Shown here one piece after another: positions 1 through 5,909 of a stretch of DNA of 6,515 bases. Every line of letters begins with the position of its first letter. The stretch's first letter is position 1. Position numbers and translations under genes: made by a program. Location: assembly GCA_016287975.1 (NCBI GenBank), contig JAEEXV010000239.1:1-6515 (forward strand), written 5' to 3'. This DNA is from Lentisphaeria bacterium. GTDB taxonomy: Bacteria; Verrucomicrobiota; Lentisphaeria; Oligosphaerales; Oligosphaeraceae. The notes beneath the pieces were generated by a model. The model saw only the letters and a list, made by a program, of their open reading frames with translations. It did not search any database and was not told the DNA's origin.

Positions 1-1380
1 GAAGTAGTCGGTGGATTCGGAGAGGTGGAGGGTGTATTCGAAGGTGTGGGATTTGCGGGCGGGGAAGCCGAGGTGGGAGGAGCCGAACTGCTGGCAGACG
101 AGGCCGTCGGCTAGGGGGATGGTGCGGGCGTGGAGGTGGCAACGGAGGAGGTCATCCTCGACGGCCCAGCCGAGGGAGCCGCCGGCGCCTGCGAGGAAGC
201 CGGTGGGGTTCATGGGGGCGAGGCGGGCGTCGTCGGAGGAGGTGCCCTGTTCGAGGCCGTGCAGCGACCAGTTGGTCAGTTTATGGGTGGGCTGGAGGAC
301 ATGTCGGATGATGACGCCCTGGTCGGTGTCGGTGAGGTTCTCGATGCGCTCGGTGACGCGGATCTTGGCGGGGGATTCGAGGGTGATGAGGCGCTCTACG
401 GCATAGTTCTTGCCGCGTGCGGCGATGCGGAGGCGCCGGGCGTCCTGCGGCAGTACGGTGACGCGCCACTGCGGCTCGGCCTCCGGGACGGGGGAGGCGG
501 CGAGGGCGTTGTTGCGGAGGCGCGGGGTGGCGGGGTAGCTGTAGAAGGAGTGGAGGAGGTAATGCTGGCCTTTGAAGGAGATGCGGTAGCCGCCGGCGGC
601 GAAGGCGGTGATGGAGGTGGGGCCGTCGGTGATGGAGGCGGCGGTCTTGCCGGGGGCGGGGAGGGTTTCGGTGTGGTTCTCGTGGAAGAGGTCCTCCTCC
701 TTGAAGAGGGCGGCGACTTCGGCGGGGTCGAGCGGGCGGTTGTAGAGGTGGAGGTTGTAGAGGAGCCCTGCGTAGGCGTCGCCGCGTCCGGTTTTGGAGC
801 CGAGGTAGATGGGGGAGTCCTCCTGGGGATATTCGGTGGGCGTGTGATGGGTGTGTTCGGAGTCGAGCTGCCCGTCGATGTAGATGCGCATGGTCTTTCC
901 GGGATCGAAGGTGACGACGACATGATACCAGCGCCGCGCGTCGAGGATGCGCTTGCTGTAGAGGTGGGTCGCGCGGCGGACGCCCTTCTGGTGCACGAGG
1001 AAATGGAGCTGTCCGGGATTCGAGGCGTTGTTGCGGAGGCCGAAAGTGGCGTCGCTACGGTAGACAATGGGCGCCCAGTTGTTTTTCCACCAGTAGGCGC
1101 GCACCCAGATCGCGATGGTGAAGGGGCCGGTGATCGGGACGGGCGGCAGGGTGACGCGCGCGCCGCGCGAGTTCTTCATGCCCCCGAAGTCCAGGAGGGT
1201 GAGACCGTTGCTCTGCGGTACCCAGAACGAGTCTTTCGGCGTGAGATCCGGCAGACGCCGCGCCGCTTCGTGCAGCGCAGTGCCTTTCCCTTCGGCCAAG
1301 GTGTAGTGGGCGACTTCGCCGGGAATGGCGGCGAATGCGGCGACGGAGAGGAACAGAAGTGCTGAGAGGAGGGGTTTCAT
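1..1380 (-). CDS. Secreted LamG-domain protein, N-terminal 460 residues (C-terminus beyond window)
   Basis: I translated the minus strand by hand from the ATG at 1380. It stays open for 460 codons to the window edge, so the gene is real but cut at its 3' end. Residues 1-18 (MKPLLSALLFLSVAAFAA) form a signal peptide: Lys, hydrophobic core, then an AFA/AA cleavage region. Residues about 45-225 match a LamG/concanavalin-A-like lectin fold, with DFGGMKNSR, FTIAIWVRAYWW, FGLRNN, RRWYHVVVTFDP and NLHLYNRPLDPAEV. Residues about 255-460 are a further beta-rich region. The protein aligns along its whole visible length with the 891-aa protein at 2381-5056 (shared DFGGMKNSR, NLHLYNR, and PARKS-TFE-TL near the cut), so about 430 residues including the GH-like region are probably missing. 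Role inferred: exported glycan binding or degradation. The start is fixed by the signal peptide and by the paralogue. There is no Shine-Dalgarno: the base before the ATG is the last base of a tandem repeat array. Confidence 0.9.
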   Translation of the reverse strand, partial: MKPLLSALLFLSVAAFAAIPGEVAHYTLAEGKGTALHEAARRLPDLTPKDSFWVPQSNGLTLLDFGGMKNSRGARVTLPPVPITGPFTIAIWVRAYWWKNNWAPIVYRSDATFGLRNNASNPGQLHFLVHQKGVRRATHLYSKRILDARRWYHVVVTFDPGKTMRIYIDGQLDSEHTHHTPTEYPQEDSPIYLGSKTGRGDAYAGLLYNLHLYNRPLDPAEVAALFKEEDLFHENHTETLPAPGKTAASITDGPTSITAFAAGGYRISFKGQHYLLHSFYSYPATPRLRNNALAASPVPEAEPQWRVTVLPQDARRLRIAARGKNYAVERLITLESPAKIRVTERIENLTDTDQGVIIRHVLQPTHKLTNWSLHGLEQGTSSDDARLAPMNPTGFLAGAGGSLGWAVEDDLLRCHLHARTIPLADGLVCQQFGSSHLGFPARKSHTFEYTLHLSESTDYF

Positions 1381-1529
1381 GGGATTTAAGGGATCGAAGG
1401 GATTTAAGGGATCGAAGGGATTTAAGGGATCGAAGGGATTTAAGGGATCGAAGGGATTTAAGGGATCGAAGGGATTTAAGGGACTTAAGGGATTTAAGGG
1501 ATCGAAGGGATCAAAGGGATCGAAGGGAT
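1381..1529. repeat. Tandem repeat array A: 9-bp unit GGGAT(TT/CG)AA, 16 full copies plus 5 bases
   Basis: Perfectly phased 9-mers run from 1381. GGGATTTAA and GGGATCGAA alternate strictly from 1381 to 1479, making an 18-bp higher-order unit. Variants then appear: GGGACTTAA at 1480 and GGGATCAAA at 1507, with a partial GGGAT at 1525. Eight units contain GATC. On the minus strand the array reads TTC-GAT-CCC-TTA-AAT-CCC, that is Phe-Asp-Pro-Leu-Asn-Pro, open and in frame with the LamG gene whose ATG follows directly at 1380. The in-frame opening extends up to a TAA at 1590-1588. The only upstream in-frame candidate start I saw is a TTG at 1572, so the array is more likely an untranslated leader than part of the protein. 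On the plus strand it reads Gly-Phe-Lys/Gly-Ser-Lys in one frame, with no sign of a real gene. Confidence 0.97.
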
Positions 1530-1566
1530 GGTGAAGATAAAAGGCAAGAAAAGTGCTAATTCTTGG

Positions 1567-1594
1567 TTGCAATGATGAAGAATTGGCTTATATT
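1567..1594 (+). promoter_or_regulatory. Candidate sigma70-like promoter towards the four-helix gene
   Basis: TTGCAA (1567-1572), 16 nt, then TATATT (1589-1594). The -10 matches the consensus at 5 of 6 positions and the -35 at 4 of 6. The -10 overlaps that of the candidate minus-strand promoter, so the two would be back to back. The spacer 1530-1623 has 37 G/C of 94 bases, far below the coding flanks, which fits a promoter region. A start near 1601 would place the repeat-encoded TTG codons about 30 nt downstream. No other signal was seen in this spacer. Confidence 0.3.
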
Positions 1595-1614
1595 GCCGCA
1601 AAAGCCGAAAGCAA
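1587..1614 (-). promoter_or_regulatory. Candidate sigma70-like promoter towards the LamG gene
   Basis: On the minus strand, TTGCTT (1614-1609) and TATAAG (1592-1587) are separated by 16 nt. The -10 element matches the consensus at 5 of 6 positions and the -35 at 3 of 6. It lies in the AT-rich spacer between the two repeat arrays. Transcription would start near 1580 and give a leader of about 200 nt that includes all of array A. The match is weak and the host consensus is unknown. The gene could instead have been served by read-through from the upstream operon before the block was inserted. Confidence 0.25.
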
Positions 1615-1623
1615 AGAATCTGC

Positions 1624-1674
1624 AATCCCTTGAATCCCTTGAATCCCTTGAATCCCTTGAATCCCTTGAATCCC
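1624..1674. repeat. Tandem repeat array B: 9-bp unit AATCCCTTG, 5 full copies plus AATCCC
   Basis: Identical 9-mers start at 1624, 1633, 1642, 1651 and 1660, followed by a partial AATCCC at 1669-1674. Read on the minus strand the unit is GGGATTCAA in another register, so array B is an inverted relative of array A (consensus GGGATNNAA). On the plus strand it encodes Leu-Asn-Pro repeats in frame with the four-helix gene and provides TTG codons at 1630, 1639, 1648, 1657 and 1666. In RNA, AAUCCCUUG-type units could pair with GGGAUUUAA units of array A, with one G-U wobble per unit. Confidence 0.97.
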
Positions 1675-2364
1675 AATCGTGAAAGCAGCAAGATCATTCT
1701 GCCGCATTCTGGCTATCGCAAATTGATTGCGTTTCAGAAAAGCGAGGTGATTTATCAAGGGACAGTGGTGTTTTGCCGCCGATTCCTGCCTGCATACGGA
1801 GATCGGACAGTCGATCAGATGACGCAGGCGGCGCGTTCCTGCAAGCAGAACATCGCGGAGGGGAGCGCGGCGGCGGGGACAAGCCTGGAGACGCAGTTGA
1901 AGTTGACGAATGTGGCGCGTGCCTCGCTGGATGAACTGCTGGAGGACTATGTGGACTATCTGAAGTCGCACGGGGCGGCCGAGTGGGCGCAGGGAAGCGA
2001 AGTAAAGGAGCGCGTGCGCGCCTACGCCAAGCGGCATCCCACGTGGGATGGTTGGCAAAGCGCTTTCGAGACGCGGTCGGCGGCGACACTGGGAAATGTG
2101 ATGATCGTGCTGATCCAGCAGTGCCGTTTCCTTTTGGAACGGTTGCTCCATTGGCAGGAAGCAGACTTTCTGGAACACGGTGGTGTCCGCGAACGGATGC
2201 ACGCGGCTCGGACGGAAACGCGCGCGGAATCGTGGGACAAAGGGGTCTATTCGGTGCTGGATGCGGCGCCAGATGCCGCCGAGGTGGATCGGCGACTGGC
2301 CGAAATGGTCGCGGAGATTCAACGGATGGCGTTTGGGATTTGCAAACGGAAGGGGTGGAGGTGA
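1630..2364 (+). CDS. Four-helix-bundle protein (S23/Avd-like superfamily, 'four helix bundle suffix' type)
   Basis: The 244-aa frame runs from a TTG at 1630 to a TGA at 2362-2364. Residues 1-15 are five Leu-Asn-Pro triplets from repeat array B. The conserved domain begins near residue 22 (IILPHSGYRKL). Residues 66-78 carry the family signature Q-A-A-R-S-C-K-Q-N-I-A-E-G, followed by ETQLKLTNVARASLDELLEDY and a late EADFLEHGGVRERM segment, all predicted amphipathic helices. This is my recognition of the family related to the proteins encoded in 23S rRNA intervening sequences and to the Avd accessory protein of diversity-generating retroelements. The biochemical function of most stand-alone members is unknown; nucleic-acid binding is plausible. 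The start is uncertain: any of five TTG codons could serve, none has a Shine-Dalgarno, and the first in-frame ATG (residue 64) lies inside the domain. The gene opposes all others here, looks less G/C-rich than its neighbours, and ends 16 nt from the convergent stop at 2381. No reverse transcriptase or rRNA was seen nearby. Confidence 0.87.
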   Translation: MNPLNPLNPLNPLNPNRESSKIILPHSGYRKLIAFQKSEVIYQGTVVFCRRFLPAYGDRTVDQMTQAARSCKQNIAEGSAAAGTSLETQLKLTNVARASLDELLEDYVDYLKSHGAAEWAQGSEVKERVRAYAKRHPTWDGWQSAFETRSAATLGNVMIVLIQQCRFLLERLLHWQEADFLEHGGVRERMHAARTETRAESWDKGVYSVLDAAPDAAEVDRRLAEMVAEIQRMAFGICKRKGWR

Positions 2365-2380
2365 AAAGGGATAACGGGGG

Positions 2381-5056
2381 TTATTCGAGGATCAGGAATT
2401 CCTGCCAGTCGGCGATTTTCACGGTGATGGACCAGTTGCCAGGGGCGCCGGTGATGGCGGCGGCGTCGCCGACGGGGATGGGATGTCCGACGGCGTCGAA
2501 GCGCAGCACGGCGGGTTTTCCTGGCTTGCCCCAGGTGGTCGTGTAGGAGACACAGGAGACGATGCGCTCCCTGCCCTTGATCCAGCCTCGGTGGAGTTCG
2601 ACGGGGGTGATGGGGAACGAGTGGTTGATGGGGCCGTAGCCGCCTTTTTCCTCGGGGAAGAAGTTGCGGACGGAGGTGTGGACATAGAGGCAGCCGTGGC
2701 GCAGATAGGCGCGGACGCGCTTCATGAGGCGTACGGGGTCGATTTCCTCGGTGCGGTGGGGGCCGTAGGCGAGGGGGGTGGAGAGCTGGTTCATGGTGCA
2801 GCCTGAGGCCTCTGGTGGGATGGCGTCGAGATTCTGGTGGCCGATGCCGTTTCCTGCGGCTTCGCAGAAGTTCATGTAGGGGATGGTCTGGAGGTTCCGC
2901 GTGGTGGGGGCGCCGAAGTTGGTGAGGGCGATCTTGCCGCGGCGCAGGATGTCCTTGAGCCAGATTTCGCGGGCGGGGGCGGTGAGGGGGCCGAGGTGGG
3001 CGAAGCGCGACGCGATGCGGCCGTTGGGGAGGACGGAGACGGAGAAGCCGTCCCAGCGGTCGTGGAGCACGGAGGGTGCTCCTGCGAATCCGAACATGTC
3101 CTGGTAGACGCCGTCGAGGCCGACCTCGTCGAGGAGGAAGGCGTATTCGTCGAGGCGCCGCTGGAAGAAGTGGTTTCCGACGAGGGGGTGGACGATCAGA
3201 TAGAGCGCGGGGTGCGGGTTTCCTGCGACGGGGGTGTCTGGATAGAGGTCGATATTGCCGTTCCTGTGGAGGGTGGCGGAGTCGCGCCACGGGGATTCGA
3301 GGACGCGTCGGCGGGTGGCGGGGGTGGCCTTCTTCCAGGAGAAGCCAGGGGCGGCGGGGGTGGTGAAGTCGGATTCGGCGAGGCAATAGACGATGGTCTC
3401 CAGGCCAGCGAGGAAGATGGCGTCGGGGACGGCTTCGCGGATGACGCGCATGGCCTCCTGGATGTGGCGCTTGTATTCGTCGCGGGTACTGAAGATGGTG
3501 CCGTCCCAGTAGTTGAAGCAGGGGCTGAGGTTGAAGACGCGGGCGTTGCGGCGCTGGAAGAACGCTTTCATGGCGGCGGGGTCGGCGGCGAAGCGTCGGT
3601 AGGTCTCGGAGCGCTGGGCGGCGGTTCGGAAGCCGACGATGGGGCCAGGGATGGTGACGACGGGGATCTGCCAGTCGCGACGGAGGCGGTTGAGGAAGTC
3701 GAAGTAGTCGCCGCGCACGGGATAGAGGGTGAACTCGAAGGTGCGGGACTTGCGGGCGGGGATGCCGATGCGGCGGCTGCCGAAGAGGCAGGTGGCGGGG
3801 GCGTCCTTCGGCGCGCGGACGGCGGATTCGAGGTGGCATCGGAAGGCGTCGTCCTCGACGACCCAGGCCAGGGCGTCCTCGCCGCACGAGAACCATCCCG
3901 TGGGGTTGCAGCCCGGGACGCCGCTGGGGGAGCGCGCGTTTTCCTCGCCGTGGAGGACCCATTCGCGCAGGGGCGTCTCGCTCTGGAGGAAGTGGGTGAA
4001 GACGAAGGCCTGGTCCTCGTCGGTGAGGTTGGTCACGCGGTCGGAGACGCGGATGCGCCCGTCAGGCAGATGGCGGATGCGTCGGTCGAGGCGGTAGAAG
4101 GCGCCGTGGGCGGAGACGGCGGCCTCGCCCTGGCTGAGGTCGAGTACGGCGGGCTTCCAGGTGGGCTCGCCGCCTGGGACGGGGGTGGCGGCGAGGAGGT
4201 TGGTGCCCATGTAGGGCTCGGCGGGATAGGCGCAGGACGTGCTCAGGAGGAAGGCGGCCTTGCCTGCGCGGATCCGCAGCGCGCCGCCTGAAAGCACCTC
4301 GGCGCCTGGGAGGGCGGCGGCGGCGGGGCCGCTGCGCGGGAGGCGCGCTTCCTCGGGGACGGGGAGGCTGAAGCGGTTCTCGCTCTGGTAGAGGCCGAGG
4401 ATCTCCTGTGGGGAGAGGGCGCGGTTATAGAGATGCAAATTGGAGAGGACGCCCGCATAGCCTGGATTTTTGCCCGCGCGCCCCATGGTGAAGCAGTCCT
4501 GGTCGTGCGCGAGGTGGACGGGGACTTTTCCGGTGCGCTCGGCGTCAAGGCGGCCGTTGACGTAGAGGCGGAGATACTGGCCTGGCTTGAAGACGGCGGC
4601 GAGGTGGTACCAGGTGCTGCGGTCCAGGACGGTGGAGCTGAAGAGGTTGGCGCCGCGCTTGGCGTCCCTGTCCTTGACGCGGAAGAGGATCTGGCCTGGC
4701 TTGTTCTGGTTGTTGCGGAGGCCGTAGGTGGTGTCGCCGCGCGAGCAGATGGGGCCCCAGTTCTCGTGCCACCAGTAGGCGGAGACCCAGATGGCGATGG
4801 TGAATTCGCCGTCGAACTCGATGTGCGGCAGGGTGGCCTGGGCCAGGCGGGAGTTCTTCATCCCGCCGAAGTCGATGAGGGTGAGCCCGTCGCGCGTCAT
4901 CCAGAAGGAATCGGTGATGCGGATGGGCGGCAGGCGCCCGTGCGCCTCCTTCGCCTCGGTGCCCGCCCCGTCATGCAGCGGATACCAGGCGATTTCACCA
5001 GGGATGGTGGCGGCATGCAGGGCGATGCCAAGGAGGAGCAGGATGGCGTATTTCAT
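2381..5056 (-). CDS. Secreted LamG-domain protein with GH-like barrel region, 891 aa
   Basis: Complete gene. Residues 1-16 (MKYAILLLLGIALHAA) are a signal peptide. Residues about 45-225 form a LamG/concanavalin-A-like domain (FTIAIWVSAYWW, STWYHLAAVFKPGQYLRLYVNGRL, NLHLYNRALSPQEI). Residues about 240-455 are a beta-rich region (YRLDRRIRHLPDGRIRVSDR, then VTNLTDEDQ). Residues about 460-800 resemble a TIM-barrel glycoside-hydrolase-like domain: LDEVGLDGVYQDMFGF (641-656) is like the 'G-x-D-G-x-Y-x-D' strand of several GH-like families, making Asp653 a candidate active-site acid, with Glu553 and Glu732 other acidic candidates. Residues about 815-891 look like a small C-terminal beta domain. Inferred role: exported binding and perhaps cleavage of a polysaccharide; substrate unknown. 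It lies 45 nt after the prepilin gene with no clear Shine-Dalgarno (CCGCCCTCCC before the ATG). A paralogue lies downstream beyond the four-helix block. LamG assignment is firm; the enzymatic assignment is tentative. Confidence 0.92.
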   Translation of the reverse strand: MKYAILLLLGIALHAATIPGEIAWYPLHDGAGTEAKEAHGRLPPIRITDSFWMTRDGLTLIDFGGMKNSRLAQATLPHIEFDGEFTIAIWVSAYWWHENWGPICSRGDTTYGLRNNQNKPGQILFRVKDRDAKRGANLFSSTVLDRSTWYHLAAVFKPGQYLRLYVNGRLDAERTGKVPVHLAHDQDCFTMGRAGKNPGYAGVLSNLHLYNRALSPQEILGLYQSENRFSLPVPEEARLPRSGPAAAALPGAEVLSGGALRIRAGKAAFLLSTSCAYPAEPYMGTNLLAATPVPGGEPTWKPAVLDLSQGEAAVSAHGAFYRLDRRIRHLPDGRIRVSDRVTNLTDEDQAFVFTHFLQSETPLREWVLHGEENARSPSGVPGCNPTGWFSCGEDALAWVVEDDAFRCHLESAVRAPKDAPATCLFGSRRIGIPARKSRTFEFTLYPVRGDYFDFLNRLRRDWQIPVVTIPGPIVGFRTAAQRSETYRRFAADPAAMKAFFQRRNARVFNLSPCFNYWDGTIFSTRDEYKRHIQEAMRVIREAVPDAIFLAGLETIVYCLAESDFTTPAAPGFSWKKATPATRRRVLESPWRDSATLHRNGNIDLYPDTPVAGNPHPALYLIVHPLVGNHFFQRRLDEYAFLLDEVGLDGVYQDMFGFAGAPSVLHDRWDGFSVSVLPNGRIASRFAHLGPLTAPAREIWLKDILRRGKIALTNFGAPTTRNLQTIPYMNFCEAAGNGIGHQNLDAIPPEASGCTMNQLSTPLAYGPHRTEEIDPVRLMKRVRAYLRHGCLYVHTSVRNFFPEEKGGYGPINHSFPITPVELHRGWIKGRERIVSCVSYTTTWGKPGKPAVLRFDAVGHPIPVGDAAAITGAPGNWSITVKIADWQEFLILE

Positions 5057-5101
5057 GGGAGGGCGGTCTTTTCTACAATGCGGTCAGGTGGCGGAAGCGG
5101 C

Positions 5102-5902
5102 TCACTCGTCGAACATGAGGGGGAGGCGGCACCAGCTGGTCTTGGAGTACCAGGCGTCGGCGTCGGAGAGCGGGCGGATGAATTTGGAACTGGCGTGTCC
5201 GTCGACCATGAGGGCGTTGAACTGGCCGTTCGGGTGGTTGGGCTTGGAAGTGCCCTGGCTGTGGACGTCGCGGCAGGAGACGCCGTTGCCGTTGGAGAAC
5301 ATGTCGGCGTACATGATGGAGCCGCCGTGGTCGCGGCCGACGCGGGCGCGGAGGCTCTTGTTCTCCTTCCAGTTCCTGTAGTAGTCGGCGGTGCAGCGGG
5401 AGGAGCCTGCCACGGCACTCTTCTCGGGGATTTCATCGAGGGAGGCGTAGTTCCAGAAGATATAGGACATGGGTGCGGAGCCGTTGGTGGCGGTGGGAAC
5501 CTCGAAGTTGAAGGAGTCGGAGGGGCAGCGGAAGAGCTGGCGGACGGCCTTGGAGAAGGACTTGGAGTCCGAGGGGATGCCGCTGCCGAGGAGGCCTTCG
5601 CTGAAGAGGAGGTTGGCGGGGGAGGAGTTGGGGGTGGTGGAGAGTTTGTAGTAGGCGCAGGCGGCCAGGTGGACGGTGCCGTTGCTGGTGCCGTAGTTGA
5701 GGGTGTAGGGGAGCCAGTCGTTGTTACTGGAGGCGTAGATGTGGCTGGCGATGCCGATCTGCTTGAGGTTGTTGATGCAGGAGATGGAGCGCGCCTTCTC
5801 GCGGGCCTTGGAGAGGGCGGGCAGGAGCATCGAGGCGAGGATCGCGATGATGGCGATGACGACGAGGAGTTCGATCAGGGTGAACGGGCGGGGCTTTTTC
5901 AT
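5102..5902 (-). CDS. Type IV prepilin/pseudopilin-like protein (N-methylation domain), 266 aa
   Basis: The ATG at 5902 begins [23 protein letters not shown], a class III prepilin signal: short basic leader, predicted cleavage before Phe7, Glu11 as the fifth mature residue, and a hydrophobic helix at about 12-30. [30 protein letters not shown] follows, typical of the abundant PVC-group prepilin-like proteins (DUF1559/H-X9-DG related). CPSD at 126-129 also fits. The C-terminal H...DG element is His223 to Asp234-Gly235, ten residues between instead of the usual nine. Position -1 is Pro6, not the Gly of classical prepilins; relaxed -1 residues are, from general knowledge, common in this group. 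It would be an inner-membrane-anchored, periplasm-facing subunit of a pseudopilus or envelope structure. The start is chosen because the frame stays open upstream but only this ATG gives the prepilin signal. It begins 7 nt after the upstream stop, with at best a weak GGATGA ribosome site, so translational coupling is likely. Confidence 0.93.
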   Translation of the reverse strand: MKKPRPFTLIELLVVIAIIAILASMLLPALSKAREKARSISCINNLKQIGIASHIYASSNNDWLPYTLNYGTSNGTVHLAACAYYKLSTTPNSSPANLLFSEGLLGSGIPSDSKSFSKAVRQLFRCPSDSFNFEVPTATNGSAPMSYIFWNYASLDEIPEKSAVAGSSRCTADYYRNWKENKSLRARVGRDHGGSIMYADMFSNGNGVSCRDVHSQGTSKPNHPNGQFNALMVDGHASSKFIRPLSDADAWYSKTSWCRLPLMFDE

Positions 5903-5909
5903 GGTTGTT

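Noticed and set aside
130..1365. Long plus-strand open frame (411 codons) rich in Gly, Val, Glu and Ala
   Set aside because: It is the antisense of the LamG gene, whose minus-strand translation has a signal peptide, LamG motifs and a paralogue. The open frame follows from G/C-biased codons.
1325..1534. Collagen-like Gly-Phe-Lys/Gly-Ser-Lys protein on the plus strand
   Set aside because: The Gly-X-Y pattern is a by-product of the 9-bp repeat. The frame begins in antisense to the LamG signal peptide and ends just after the array, with no anchor or partner domain.
1381..1674. CRISPR array
   Set aside because: Units are 9 bp and contiguous, without unique spacers; no cas genes are present.
1575..1682. 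35-codon plus-strand frame with ATG (MKNWLILPQKPKAKN, then Leu-Glu-Ser repeats)
   Set aside because: No Shine-Dalgarno, out of frame with the four-helix gene, and its ATG lies upstream of the candidate -10. The repeat is open in several frames, so the frame means little, though a leader peptide cannot be excluded.
1588..2322. 244-codon minus-strand frame ending in Gly-Ile-Gln repeats
   Set aside because: Antisense to the four-helix gene, which shows clear family motifs on the plus strand; the Gly-Ile-Gln repeat is just array B read backwards.
1630..2364. Diversity-generating retroelement, because of the Avd-like four-helix protein
   Set aside because: No reverse transcriptase and no template/variable repeat pair were seen in the window; the repeats present are simple 9-mers.
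2365..2385. Rho-independent terminator between the convergent stops (ATAAC-GGGG-GTTAT)
   Set aside because: Only a 5-bp A/T-rich stem, lying partly in the LamG stop region, with no U-tract on either strand.
2319..3962. 547-codon minus-strand frame very rich in Arg and Pro
   Set aside because: Out-of-frame shadow of the LamG gene; Arg/Pro/His-rich low-complexity sequence with no domain.
2837..4291. 484-codon plus-strand open frame
   Set aside because: Antisense to the 891-aa LamG protein, low-complexity Gly/Glu/Val composition, no recognisable domain.
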